Position numbers and translations under genes: made by a program. The notes beneath the pieces were generated by a model that saw only the letters and a list, made by a program, of their open reading frames with translations, ran no database searches and had not been told where the DNA came from. Positions 15,941 through 24,362 of a DNA stretch of 64,000 nt are shown piece after piece. Source of the DNA: UBA6814 sp040753075 (lineage in GTDB: Bacteria; Desulfobacterota; Desulfovibrionia; Desulfovibrionales; Desulfovibrionaceae); contig JBFMHA010000013.1 of assembly GCA_040753075.1 (NCBI GenBank), forward strand, positions 7,822-71,821, given 5' to 3'. The stretch's first letter is position 1. The number at the start of each line of letters is the position of its first letter.

Positions 15941-17080
15941 ATGGACAAGACCGCCATCCAGAACCGCCTCGCCGAACTGCGCACCGAGATCGACGCCATC
16001 GACCTGGCCGTGCTCGACCTGCTCACCCGCCGCGCCGGGTGCAGCCTGGAGGTGGGCCGCATCAAGGCCGGGACCCGGGACATGATCTTCAAGCCCTTCC
16101 GGGAGAAGGAGGTCATGGACAAGCTCCTGGCCGTCTCGGACGGGACCCTGCCCGAGAAGCACCTGCGGGCCATCTACCGGGAGATCTTCTCCTCCAGCCG
16201 CCGCCTGCAGCGGCCGCAGCAGGTGGCCTACCTGGGCCCGGAGGGCACCTTCTCCTATTTCGCGGGCGTGGAGTTCCTGGGCCACAACGCGGACTACATC
16301 CCCAAGCCGTGCTTCGAGGACGTGTTCGCCGCGGTGTCCGCGGGCGAGGCCGAGCTGGGCATCATCCCCCTGGAGAACTCCCTGCACGGCACCGTGGGCC
16401 AGAGCCTGGACCTGTTCATGCGGCACTCGGTCTACATCCAGTCCGAGATCTTCTGCAAGATCAGCCACTGCGCCCTGGGCAAGGCGGAGCGCCTGGCCGA
16501 CGTGAAGACCGTGTACTCCCATCCCCAGCCCCTGGCCCAGTGCAGCGGCTGGCTCAAGGCCAACCTGCCCAGCGCCAAGGTGGTGCCGGTGGAGAGCACC
16601 GCCGCGGCCGCGGCCCGGGTGGCCGAGGACCCGGCCGCCGCGGCCCTGGGCCACCAGGCCCTGGCCGCCATGTTCGGCCTGAACGTCCTGGCCGCGGGCA
16701 TCGAGGACCTGCCCGACAACTGGACCCGCTTCGTGGTCATCGGCCTGGACCCGGCCGACGCCGGGAGCCGGGACAAGACCTCGCTGCTCTTCACCCTGCC
16801 CGACAAGCCCGGCGCCCTGGCCGGGGTGCTCAACGTGCTGGCCGCGCGGGGCATCAACCTGAAGAAGCTGGAGTCCCGCCCCATGCGCGGGGAGAAGTGG
16901 AAGTACGTGTTCTTCGTGGACGTGGAGGCCGACCTGGGCCGCGACGAGTACGGCGTGGCCCTGCGCGAGCTGGGCGAGAGCTGCCACACCCTGCGCGTCC
17001 TGGGCTCCTACCCGGCCGGCCCGTCCATCGACGTGTCCAACACCGCCCCGGCCCGCAAGGCCGACGCGGCGGACATGTAG
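15941..17080 (+). CDS. pheA: bifunctional chorismate mutase / prephenate dehydratase (P-protein)
   Basis: The enzyme converts chorismate to prephenate and then to phenylpyruvate for phenylalanine synthesis. Of 379 residues, ~1-90 form an AroQ-type mutase (LRTEIDAIDLAVLDLLTRRA), ~95-275 the dehydratase (VAYLGPEGTFSYFA, PLENSLHGTVGQ, DNWTRFVVIG), and ~285-360 an ACT domain (FTLPDKPGALAGVLNVLA, LKKLESRPMRG) for phenylalanine feedback. It begins two bases after the dehydroquinate synthase II stop. Confidence 0.96.
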   Translation: MDKTAIQNRLAELRTEIDAIDLAVLDLLTRRAGCSLEVGRIKAGTRDMIFKPFREKEVMDKLLAVSDGTLPEKHLRAIYREIFSSSRRLQRPQQVAYLGPEGTFSYFAGVEFLGHNADYIPKPCFEDVFAAVSAGEAELGIIPLENSLHGTVGQSLDLFMRHSVYIQSEIFCKISHCALGKAERLADVKTVYSHPQPLAQCSGWLKANLPSAKVVPVESTAAAAARVAEDPAAAALGHQALAAMFGLNVLAAGIEDLPDNWTRFVVIGLDPADAGSRDKTSLLFTLPDKPGALAGVLNVLAARGINLKKLESRPMRGEKWKYVFFVDVEADLGRDEYGVALRELGESCHTLRVLGSYPAGPSIDVSNTAPARKADAADM

Positions 17081-17149
17081 GGGCCGGAATTCGCCGGCCG
17101 AGAAGAACGTATCGGATTGATTATTTTTGAGGTAATCAAGGAGAACAGC

Positions 17150-17377
17150 ATGCAACTCGCCTACGATCCCGACACCGACGTGCTGCGCATCGTCCTGGGC
17201 CGCGAGCCCGTGCGCCGCCGCGCCGGAGGTGAGGCTCCCGGGGTTTCCCTGGGCCTGGACGACAACGGCGGGGTGGTGGACCTGGAGATCACCCAGGCCA
17301 GCCGCCGCATCGACAACCCCCGGTCCCTGGATTTCAGCGTGGCCGGCCGATGCGTCCGCGGCATGCGAATGCTCTAA
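17150..17377 (+). CDS. DUF2283-like small protein
   Basis: The 75-residue protein starts MQLAYDPDTDVLRIVLG and has VSLGLDDNGGVVDLEI and SVAGR, a pattern I associate with DUF2283. The ATG at 17150 follows AAGGAG. It lies inside the aromatic operon between pheA and aroA, 69 bases after pheA and 11 bases before aroA, so it is co-transcribed. Its function is unknown. Its position in a tightly packed biosynthetic operon is unusual for this family. Confidence 0.8.
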   Translation: MQLAYDPDTDVLRIVLGREPVRRRAGGEAPGVSLGLDDNGGVVDLEITQASRRIDNPRSLDFSVAGRCVRGMRML

Positions 17378-17388
17378 AGGAGACCCCC

Positions 17389-18717
17389 ATGCCCCTCCCG
17401 CCCGTCACGGTCCAGGCCCCGTCCAGCAAGTCCCTGTCCCACCGCGCGCTCATCTGCGCGGCCCTGGCCCCCGGGGTGAGCGAGCTGACCGGAATCCTGG
17501 AGAGCGACGACACCCGGCGCACCATGGCCTGCTTCATGGCCTGCGGCGCGCAGTTCTTCCCGGCCGGCTCCATCCTCAAGGTGGCCGGGGTGGGGGGCCG
17601 CCCCCAGGGCGGGGCCCACGACCCCGCGGACCTTGACGTGCACGAGTCCGGCACCACCTGCCGGCTCATGACCGCGGTGGCCGCGGCCGGAACCGGCCGC
17701 TTCCGCATCCATGGCGCGCCGCGCATGCACGAGCGGCCCATCGGCTCCCTGGCCAAGGCCCTGGCCGGCCAGGACGTGCGCTTCGAGTGGGAGGGCAGGA
17801 AGGGCTTCCCGCCCTTCGTCATGGACACCGCGGGCCTGCCCGGCGGGACCATCGCCATCGACGCCGAGGAGAGCAGCCAGTACCTCTCGGGCCTGCTCCT
17901 GGCCGCGCCCCTGGCCCAGGCCGAGACGGTGCTGGAGCTGGCCGGCTCCAAGGTGGTGTCCTGGCCCTACGTGTCCCTCACCCTCCAGGCCATGGAGGAC
18001 TTCGGCGCGACCTTCGCCGCCGAGGTGAACGACGGCCACGCCTGGTCCTTCGCCCCCTGGCGGGAGCTCACTTCGGTCGCGCCGGGCCGGGTCCGCTTCC
18101 GGGTCAAGCCGGGCGGGTACAAGCCGATCTGCCTGCGGGTGGAGGGGGACTGGTCCAACGCCTCCTACCTCCTGGCCGCCGGGGCGGTGGGGCCGCGGCC
18201 CGTGCGCATCAAGGGCCTGCGCCCCGACTCCCTGCAGGGGGACCGGGCCATCCTGGACATCCTCGCCCGCATGGGCGCGGGCGTGGCCTGGGACCACGAC
18301 CTGGTCACCGTGTCCCCGGCCCCGCTCCGGGGCGTCGCGGTGGACATGGCCTCCTGCCCGGACCTGGTGCCCACGGTGGCGGTGCTGGCCGCCCTGGCCC
18401 AGGGCGAGACGGTGATCTCCGGCGCGGCGCACCTGCGCATCAAGGAGTGCGACCGCCTGGCCGCCCCGGCCCGGGAGCTGGAGAAGATCGGGGCCAGGGC
18501 CGAGGTGCTGGACGACGGCCTGCGCATCACCCCGCAGCCCGTCTCCCCCGCGGCCCGGGCCGAGTTCTCCACCTACGGCGACCACCGCATGGCCATGAGC
18601 CTGTCCATCCTCACCCTGGCCGGGGTGCGGGTGGCGCTGGACGACCGGGACTGCGTGAAGAAGTCCTTCCCCGGCTTCTGGGCCGAGTGGGCCAAGATCG
18701 CGGAGGCCCCGGCGTGA
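17389..18717 (+). CDS. aroA: 3-phosphoshikimate 1-carboxyvinyltransferase (EPSP synthase)
   Basis: EPSP synthase adds the enolpyruvyl group of PEP to shikimate 3-phosphate. The 442-residue protein has SSKSLSHRALICAAL at the N-terminus, ESGTTCRLM, and later LRIKECDRLAA and TYGDHRMAMSLSIL, all conserved substrate-binding segments. AAAGGAG precedes the ATG. The end overlaps tyrA by four bases. This is the classical enzyme even though the pathway entry is of the archaeal type. Confidence 0.96.
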   Translation: MPLPPVTVQAPSSKSLSHRALICAALAPGVSELTGILESDDTRRTMACFMACGAQFFPAGSILKVAGVGGRPQGGAHDPADLDVHESGTTCRLMTAVAAAGTGRFRIHGAPRMHERPIGSLAKALAGQDVRFEWEGRKGFPPFVMDTAGLPGGTIAIDAEESSQYLSGLLLAAPLAQAETVLELAGSKVVSWPYVSLTLQAMEDFGATFAAEVNDGHAWSFAPWRELTSVAPGRVRFRVKPGGYKPICLRVEGDWSNASYLLAAGAVGPRPVRIKGLRPDSLQGDRAILDILARMGAGVAWDHDLVTVSPAPLRGVAVDMASCPDLVPTVAVLAALAQGETVISGAAHLRIKECDRLAAPARELEKIGARAEVLDDGLRITPQPVSPAARAEFSTYGDHRMAMSLSILTLAGVRVALDDRDCVKKSFPGFWAEWAKIAEAPA

Positions 18718-19478
18718 AACCCTCCTGCGTGGCCATAGTCGGGGCCTCGGGCCGCATGGGCCAGCTCTTCGCCGCCCGCTCCCGGGCGGCGGGCGTCGCG
18801 GTGCGCGAGCTGAGCCGGCCCCTCTCGGACGAACTCTTCGCCCGCCAGTTGCCCGGCGCGGACCTGGTGGTGCTCTCGGTGCCCGCGGACGCGGTGGCCG
18901 GGGTGTGCCGGCTGGCCGCCCCCCGCCTGGACGGCCGGCAGACCCTGGCCGACGTGTGCTCGGTCAAGGTGCGGCCGGTGCAGGCCATGCTGGAGGCCTA
19001 CGCCGGCCCGGTGGCCGGGACCCATCCCCTGTTCGGTCCGGACCCCGGGCCGGGCCGCAACCGGGTGGCCCTGGCCGGCGGCCGGGGCGAGGAGGCCATG
19101 ACCCTGGCCGAGGCCTGGTTCACGGCCATGGGCTTTCCCTGCTTCGCCACCGACCCGGAGACCCACGACCGGGCCATGGCCCTGGTGCAGAGCCTGAACT
19201 TCGTGACCACCGTGGCCTACCTGGCCACCCTGGCCGAGGACGAGAACATCCTGGATTTCCTGACCCCCTCCTTCGACCGCCGCCTGGCCGCGGCGCGCAA
19301 GATGCTCACCGAGGACAGCGCCATGTTCTCCGCCCTGTTCGAGGCCAACCCCTTCGCCCAGGACGCGGTGCGCCGTTTCCGCACCATGCTGGGCATCGCC
19401 ATGGGCGGCGACGTGGACCTCCTGTGCGAGCGCGCCGGCTGGTGGTGGCGGGACATACGGGAACGGGGAGAGGCGTAG
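18714..19478 (+). CDS. tyrA: prephenate dehydrogenase
   Basis: TyrA oxidatively decarboxylates prephenate to 4-hydroxyphenylpyruvate for tyrosine. The 254-residue protein has the NAD-binding VGASGRMGQLF at the N-terminus and GTHPLFGPD, a family motif, in the middle. It starts at GTG within the aroA stop (GTGA). The C-terminus reads AGWWWRDIRERGEA; the three Trp codons (19440-19448) lie about 50 bases before an intrinsic terminator, so the end of tyrA may double as a Trp-sensing leader for trpE. There is no chorismate mutase or ACT domain. Confidence 0.92.
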   Translation: MKPSCVAIVGASGRMGQLFAARSRAAGVAVRELSRPLSDELFARQLPGADLVVLSVPADAVAGVCRLAAPRLDGRQTLADVCSVKVRPVQAMLEAYAGPVAGTHPLFGPDPGPGRNRVALAGGRGEEAMTLAEAWFTAMGFPCFATDPETHDRAMALVQSLNFVTTVAYLATLAEDENILDFLTPSFDRRLAAARKMLTEDSAMFSALFEANPFAQDAVRRFRTMLGIAMGGDVDLLCERAGWWWRDIRERGEA

Positions 19479-19497
19479 GCGGACCACGGAACGGACA

Positions 19498-19530
19498 GGC
19501 CGCGCCCCCCCGGGGACGCGGCCTTTTTTT
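19498..19530 (+). terminator. intrinsic terminator between tyrA and trpE
   Basis: GGCCGCG (19498-19504) pairs with CGCGGCC (19517-19523), extended inside by C-rich and GGGG tracts, and is followed by seven T residues. It lies 19 bases after tyrA and 24 bases before trpE, inside an otherwise continuous operon. It must be read through or regulated for trpEGDCF to be expressed from the upstream promoter. Confidence 0.85.
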
Positions 19531-19553
19531 CACCCACGATCGGAGGAACGACG

Positions 19554-20969
19554 ATGCACAGCGTGACGCTCAAGCAACACGGAGCCTGGATGCCCGCGGA
19601 CATCCAGACCCCCATCAGCCTGTTCCTGGGGCTGGTGGGCAGCAAGCAGGGCCTGCTTCTGGAAAGCGCCGAGGTGGACGGCCGCCTGGGCCGCTACTCC
19701 ATCATCGCCTGGAACTTCGCCCTGCGTCTGGCCTGCCGCGACGGCAAGCTCCTGGTGGGCTCCCGCGACGAGCGGCTGGCCGGGTTCAAGGACCTGTCCG
19801 GCATGCCCTTCCTGGAGGGCGTGCGCGCGGCCATGGCCGGCCTCCACATCCAGCCGGCGGAAGGGTTCGAGGACCTGCCCCCCATCACCCGCTCCCTGGT
19901 GGGCTACTTCGGCTACGGCCTGACCGGGGCCTTCGAGCCCAAGCTGGCCCCGGTGCTGCCCCCGGAGCGGGCCGAGAGCTGCCTGGTGCTGCCCGGCAAC
20001 GTGGCCATGTTCGACCACCTCACCCACCGCCTGTGCTTCCTGACCCTCACCGAGGGGGTCAAGCCGGCCCTGGACCACAAGCTGGTCAGCGGCGCGGGCG
20101 ACCCGCCGGTGCTGGGCCGCATCGCCAACTACCCGGACGAGTCCGGGTACAAGCAGGCGGTGGCCGCGGCCAAGGACCTCATCCGCCAGGGCGAGTGCAT
20201 CCAGACCGTGCTCTCCACCCGGTTCCAGGCCCCGTTCTCCGGCGACCCCTTCGTGCTCTACCGCCGCCTGCGCCAGGTGAACCCCTCGCCCTACATGTTC
20301 TTCCTGCGCCTGGCCGACGTGACCCTGCTGGGGTCCTCGCCCGAGCTCCTGGTGCGCTGCAAGAACGGCGAGCTGGAGACCTGCCCCATCGCCGGCACCC
20401 GGCCCCGGGGCGAGAACGCCCACCAGGACCAGCTCCTGGCCGAGGAGCTCAAGGCCGACCCCAAGGAGCGGGCCGAGCACGTCATGCTGGTGGACCTGGG
20501 CCGCAACGACCTGGGCCGCATCGCCAAGCCCGGCACGGTCAAGGTGGAGAAGTACATGGACGTGGAGCGGTTCTCCCACGTCATGCACCTGACCTCCTAC
20601 GTGGAGGCCACCCTGAAGGAGGGCCTGGACGCCCTGGACGTGCTGGCCTCCACCTTCCCGGCGGGCACGGTTTCCGGCGCGCCCAAGGTGCGGGCCATGG
20701 AGATCATCGCGGACATGGAGCGCATGGACCGCGGCCCCTACGCCGGGGCCATGGGCTGGATCGGCCTGGACAAGGGCCGGGTGGACCTGGACACCTGCAT
20801 CACCATCCGCAGCCTGTGGGTGCGCGACGGGCTGGTCACCTGGCAGGCGGGCGCGGGCATCGTGTTCGATTCCGACCCGGACAAGGAATGGCAGGAATGC
20901 CAGAACAAGGCCAAGGCGCTCATGAGCGCGCTCATGGGCAAGGGAGGCACCGATGTTCTTGCTCATTGA
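19554..20969 (+). CDS. trpE: anthranilate synthase component I
   Basis: TrpE makes anthranilate from chorismate using ammonia supplied by TrpG. The 471-residue protein has LLESAEVDGRLGRYS near the N-terminus (the Trp feedback site region), CPIAGTRPRGEN, GRNDLGRIA, and FPAGTVSGAPKVRAMEII. A GGAGG site precedes the ATG. It begins just after the intergenic terminator and overlaps trpG by 17 bases. Confidence 0.97.
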   Translation: MHSVTLKQHGAWMPADIQTPISLFLGLVGSKQGLLLESAEVDGRLGRYSIIAWNFALRLACRDGKLLVGSRDERLAGFKDLSGMPFLEGVRAAMAGLHIQPAEGFEDLPPITRSLVGYFGYGLTGAFEPKLAPVLPPERAESCLVLPGNVAMFDHLTHRLCFLTLTEGVKPALDHKLVSGAGDPPVLGRIANYPDESGYKQAVAAAKDLIRQGECIQTVLSTRFQAPFSGDPFVLYRRLRQVNPSPYMFFLRLADVTLLGSSPELLVRCKNGELETCPIAGTRPRGENAHQDQLLAEELKADPKERAEHVMLVDLGRNDLGRIAKPGTVKVEKYMDVERFSHVMHLTSYVEATLKEGLDALDVLASTFPAGTVSGAPKVRAMEIIADMERMDRGPYAGAMGWIGLDKGRVDLDTCITIRSLWVRDGLVTWQAGAGIVFDSDPDKEWQECQNKAKALMSALMGKGGTDVLAH

Positions 20970-21537
20970 CAACTTCGACTCCTTCACCTTCAACCTGGTG
21001 CAGGCCTTCCAGGGCCTGGGCGCGGACCCCGTGGTGCTGCGCAACGACCGGCCCGAGCTCCTGGACCTGGCCGCCTCGGGAACCCTGAAGATGGTCTGCC
21101 TCTCCCCGGGCCCCAGCCGGCCGGAGAAGGCGGGCTACTGCCTGGAGTTCCTGGCCCGGCTGCCGCACGACGCGCCGGTGCTGGGGGTGTGCCTGGGCCA
21201 CCAGACCCTGGGCCAGTTCGCCGGGGCCAGGGTGGAGGTGGCGGACCGCATCATGCACGGCAAGACCTCCATGGTCTCCCACGACGGGACCGGGCTGTTC
21301 ACCGGCCTGCCCAACCCCTTCGAGGTGGGGCGCTACCACTCCCTGCTGGTGAAGGCGGACGAGGCCCCGGAGGAGGCGAAGAGGCTCCTCCGGGTCACGG
21401 CCCGCACCGACCGGGGCGAGGTCATGGGCATCAGGTACGCGGACCGGCCCTGGGCCGGGGTGCAGTTCCACCCGGAATCGGTGCTCACCCCGCTGGGACC
21501 CCGGCTTCTTGCCAATTTCGTGAACGGCATACTGTAG
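20953..21537 (+). CDS. trpG: anthranilate synthase component II (glutamine amidotransferase)
   Basis: TrpG hydrolyses glutamine and passes ammonia to TrpE. The 194-residue protein is a class I amidotransferase with LIDNFDSFTFNLVQ, the nucleophile elbow GVCLGHQ, and VQFHPESV carrying the His-Glu pair. It is a separate gene and is not fused to trpD. Its start lies within the end of trpE, indicating coupled translation and equal stoichiometry. Confidence 0.97.
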   Translation: MFLLIDNFDSFTFNLVQAFQGLGADPVVLRNDRPELLDLAASGTLKMVCLSPGPSRPEKAGYCLEFLARLPHDAPVLGVCLGHQTLGQFAGARVEVADRIMHGKTSMVSHDGTGLFTGLPNPFEVGRYHSLLVKADEAPEEAKRLLRVTARTDRGEVMGIRYADRPWAGVQFHPESVLTPLGPRLLANFVNGIL

Positions 21538-21546
21538 GAGGGGACC

Positions 21547-22551
21547 ATGCAACCCATGCACATGGCCGACGTGCTCGAACTGCTGGCCTACCACAAGGAC
21601 CTGCCCGAGGACATGGCGGCCGAGAGCTTCGGCCGGCTCATGGACGGGACCATGACCCCGGCCCAGGCGGGCAGCTTCCTCATGGGCCTCAAGACCAAGG
21701 GAGAGACGGCCAACGAGCTGGCCGCCGCGGTCAAGGCCGCCCTGGCCCACGCCCGGCTGGCGCCCGGCCTGTCCGGCGCGCGCATCGACACCTGCGGCAC
21801 GGGCGGGGACAAGTCCTGCTCCTTCAACTGCTCCACGGCCGTGGCCCTGGTGCTGGCGGGCATGGGCTACCAGGTGGTGAAGCACGGCAACCGGGCCATC
21901 ACCAGCGCCTGCGGCAGCGCCGACGCGGTGGAGGCCCTGGGCCTGCCCCTGGTCACCGAGCCGGAGGACGTGGCCGCGGAGCTGGCCCGGCGCAGGTTCG
22001 TGTTCCTGTTCGCGCCCAGCTACCACCCGGCCTTCAAGCACATCATGCCCATCCGCAAGGAGATCGGCTGCCGCACCCTGTTCAACCTGCTGGGGCCGCT
22101 CCTGAACCCGGCCCGGCCCACCCACCAGATCCTGGGGGTGTCCATCCCCCGCTTCCTCACCCGCATGGCCAAGGTGCTGGCCCTGACCGGGGTGCAGAAG
22201 GCCGCGGTGGTGCACGGCGAGGGCGGGCTGGACGAGCTGACCCCCTTCGGCCTGAACACCGTGGTCTGGATGCGGGAGGGCTGGCTGCGCGAGGAGGTGC
22301 TGGATCCCCGGGACCTGGGCTTCGGCGCGGGCAGTCCCGAGGCCGTGGCCGTGGCCACCAGGGAGGAGGCCGTGGACGCGCTGCGCCGGGTGCTGGCCGG
22401 CAAGGGGCCGCAGGCCATGATGGACATGGTGGCCCTGAACCTGGCCGTGGCCCTGCACCTGCTGGAGGACCGGCTGTCCCTCGGAGACGCGGCGGACCGC
22501 GCCCGCGAGGCCCTGGCCGCGGGCGTGGGGGAGAAGCCCCTCCATGCTTGA
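21547..22551 (+). CDS. trpD: anthranilate phosphoribosyltransferase
   Basis: TrpD transfers phosphoribose from PRPP to anthranilate. The 334-residue protein has the PRPP-binding DTCGTGGDKSCSFNCST, KHGNRAITSACGSADAVEALG, and FLFAPSYHPAFKH. It begins nine bases after trpG with GGAGGGG in front, and overlaps trpC by eight bases. Confidence 0.97.
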   Translation: MQPMHMADVLELLAYHKDLPEDMAAESFGRLMDGTMTPAQAGSFLMGLKTKGETANELAAAVKAALAHARLAPGLSGARIDTCGTGGDKSCSFNCSTAVALVLAGMGYQVVKHGNRAITSACGSADAVEALGLPLVTEPEDVAAELARRRFVFLFAPSYHPAFKHIMPIRKEIGCRTLFNLLGPLLNPARPTHQILGVSIPRFLTRMAKVLALTGVQKAAVVHGEGGLDELTPFGLNTVVWMREGWLREEVLDPRDLGFGAGSPEAVAVATREEAVDALRRVLAGKGPQAMMDMVALNLAVALHLLEDRLSLGDAADRAREALAAGVGEKPLHA

Positions 22552-23326
22552 GAAATTCGCCGCAGCCAAGGCCGCCGAGATCGCGGACCTCAAGGCCCGG
22601 GAGCGTGAGGGCCGCCTGCCTCCGGTGTGGGTCGGGGAGCGGCCGCCCTTCGCCCCGGCCCTGGAAGGCCGCAAGCCCCTGGCGGTCATCGCCGAATACA
22701 AGCGGGCCTCGCCCTCCAAGGGCGTGATCTGCCTGGAGCTGTCCGCGGCCGACGTGGCCGCCCAGTTCGTCGAGGCCGGGGCCGCGGCCCTGTCCGTGCT
22801 CACCGAGGAGACGCACTTCCAGGGCTCCCTGGACTACCTGGCCCAGGCGCGGGCGGCCGCGCCCGGGGCGCCGCTCCTGCGCAAGGACTTCCTGCTGCAC
22901 CCGCTCCAGGTGCGGGCCACGGCCGCCACCCCGGCCTCGGCCCTGCTCCTCATCGCCCGCATGCTGGACGAGGACCTGCTGGCCGAGATGCTGGACCTGG
23001 CCGGAGCCCTGGGCCTGGCCGCGGTGGTGGAGGTGTTCGACGAGGCGGACCTGAAGAAGGCCCGGGCCGTGGGCGCGGGCATCATCCAGGTGAACAACCG
23101 CGACCTGGACACCCTGGCGGTGGACCTGGCCGTGTCCCGCCGCCTGGCGCTGCGCCGGCGGCCCGGCGAGATCTGGATCCGCGCCAGCGGCGTGGACCGG
23201 GGGGCGCAGCTCCGGGAGCTGGCCGGGCTTGGCTTCGACGCCGTGCTGGTGGGCGCCAGCCTCATGGCCGGCGGCCGGCCGGGCCAGGCCCTGGCCACGT
23301 TGCTGTCCGAGGCGGTGGACGACTAG
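22544..23326 (+). CDS. trpC: indole-3-glycerol phosphate synthase
   Basis: TrpC closes the indole ring to give indole-3-glycerol phosphate, the substrate of TrpA. The 260-residue TIM barrel has VIAEYKRASPSKGVI, LSVLTEETHFQGSL, LLRKDFLLHPLQV, VNNRDLDTL and a late ASGV. It is separate from trpF, unlike the enteric fusion. It overlaps the end of trpD, and about 196 noncoding bases with a small hairpin (TCACGC...GCGTGA near 23374-23393) separate it from trpF. Confidence 0.97.
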   Translation: MLEKFAAAKAAEIADLKAREREGRLPPVWVGERPPFAPALEGRKPLAVIAEYKRASPSKGVICLELSAADVAAQFVEAGAAALSVLTEETHFQGSLDYLAQARAAAPGAPLLRKDFLLHPLQVRATAATPASALLLIARMLDEDLLAEMLDLAGALGLAAVVEVFDEADLKKARAVGAGIIQVNNRDLDTLAVDLAVSRRLALRRRPGEIWIRASGVDRGAQLRELAGLGFDAVLVGASLMAGGRPGQALATLLSEAVDD

Positions 23327-23522
23327 GGACGCCGCGGAGGACCCGGCCCCGGCCCCGGGGCAACCGAGCGCCGCGTCACGCCATCCTTGCGTGATGGCCG
23401 GCAACCCGCGAAGCGACGGAACACTTGAGTTTGTCTAGGTTTTCTTTGAGCCCAGGTTGGCGCAATGGCGGCGCGATGCCGCCAGGTCGAGGCCGTGCGT
23501 GTTTGAAGCACAGGGGAGGGAC

Positions 23523-24155
23523 ATGGACCGGCAACGGCTGCTCGTGAAGGTCTGCGGCATGACCCGGCAGGAGGACGCCGACGCCTGCATGGAGTTGGGC
23601 GCGGACCTGCTGGGCTTCATCCTCCATCCGCCCAGCCCGCGCAACGTGGCCCCGGAGCAGGCCGCGGCCATGGCCACGCCCGGGATCCTGCGCGTCGGGG
23701 TGTTCGTGCGCCAGGACGCGGACGAGGTCCGGCGGATCATGGAAGCCGCGCGCCTGGACCTGGCCCAGCTCGCCGGCAACCAGGACCCGGACTTCTGCCG
23801 CGCGGTCGGGGCCGGGCGGGCGGTGCGGGTGTTCTTCCCCGAGCGCCACGCCGGCATCCCGGAACTCGAAGCCGAGCTGGCCCGCTTCGCCGGCTGCATG
23901 CGCTTCGCCCTGCTCGACGCCGGGACCAGCGGCGGCGGGCACGGCCGCTCCCTGGCCTTCTCCTCCCTGGCCGGGATCAGGAGCCCAGCGCCCTGGCTGC
24001 TGGCCGGCGGCCTGTCCCCGGCCAACCTGTCCGAGGCGCTCTCGCAATGCTCTCCCGCCGGCGTGGACATCAACTCCGGCGTGGAGCGCGCGCCGGGCCT
24101 CAAGGACCGCGCCAAGCTGGAGGCCGCCTTCGCCGCGCTCCGGCCCTTTCGCTAG
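23523..24155 (+). CDS. trpF: phosphoribosylanthranilate isomerase
   Basis: TrpF carries out the Amadori rearrangement of phosphoribosylanthranilate. The 210-residue TIM barrel has the catalytic cysteine in VKVCGMTR, LGFILHPPSPRNV, and the catalytic aspartate in LLDAGTSGGGHG, with GGLSPANL near the end. I chose the ATG at 23523 because GGGGAGGG precedes it; the longer frame from 23457 lacks similarity. The 196-base gap after trpC allows a separate promoter, but none is obvious. Confidence 0.95.
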   Translation: MDRQRLLVKVCGMTRQEDADACMELGADLLGFILHPPSPRNVAPEQAAAMATPGILRVGVFVRQDADEVRRIMEAARLDLAQLAGNQDPDFCRAVGAGRAVRVFFPERHAGIPELEAELARFAGCMRFALLDAGTSGGGHGRSLAFSSLAGIRSPAPWLLAGGLSPANLSEALSQCSPAGVDINSGVERAPGLKDRAKLEAAFAALRPFR

Positions 24156-24298
24156 TCGCCTCCGGCCGGGGCCGGCGGCCCCGGCCTGCGTCCGGGCGCA
24201 GCGAGGCCCCGCCCCGGGCGCGCGCCGCTGCGCGCTCGGGACGCGGGCCGGGCCGGGGCGGCAAAGTCCTGGTGACAAACCCGCGACCAGTGTTTAGA

Positions 24299-24320
24299 GT
24301 TCGAATCCCGCGCCCCGCCA
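24299..24320 (+). other. tRNA 3'-end-like fragment
   Basis: The sequence GTTCGAATCCCGC followed by GCCCCGCCA resembles a T-loop, the 3' strand of a T-stem and an acceptor end with CCA. No D-arm and no matching 5' half fit upstream, so this is not a working tRNA. It may be a remnant left by an element that integrated in a tRNA gene, or a chance match. The rest of the trpF-to-protease gap (24156-24362) is very GC-rich and holds nothing else recognisable. Confidence 0.3.
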
Positions 24321-24362
24321 TGCGTCTCGGGCAGGGCGAGGAATCCGTTCCCAGGTGGATCC

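Noticed and set aside
24253..24320. Complete tRNA gene
   Set aside because: Only ~66 bases separate the best 5' match from CCA, there is no D-arm, and the T-stem 5' strand does not pair. It is kept only as a fragment.
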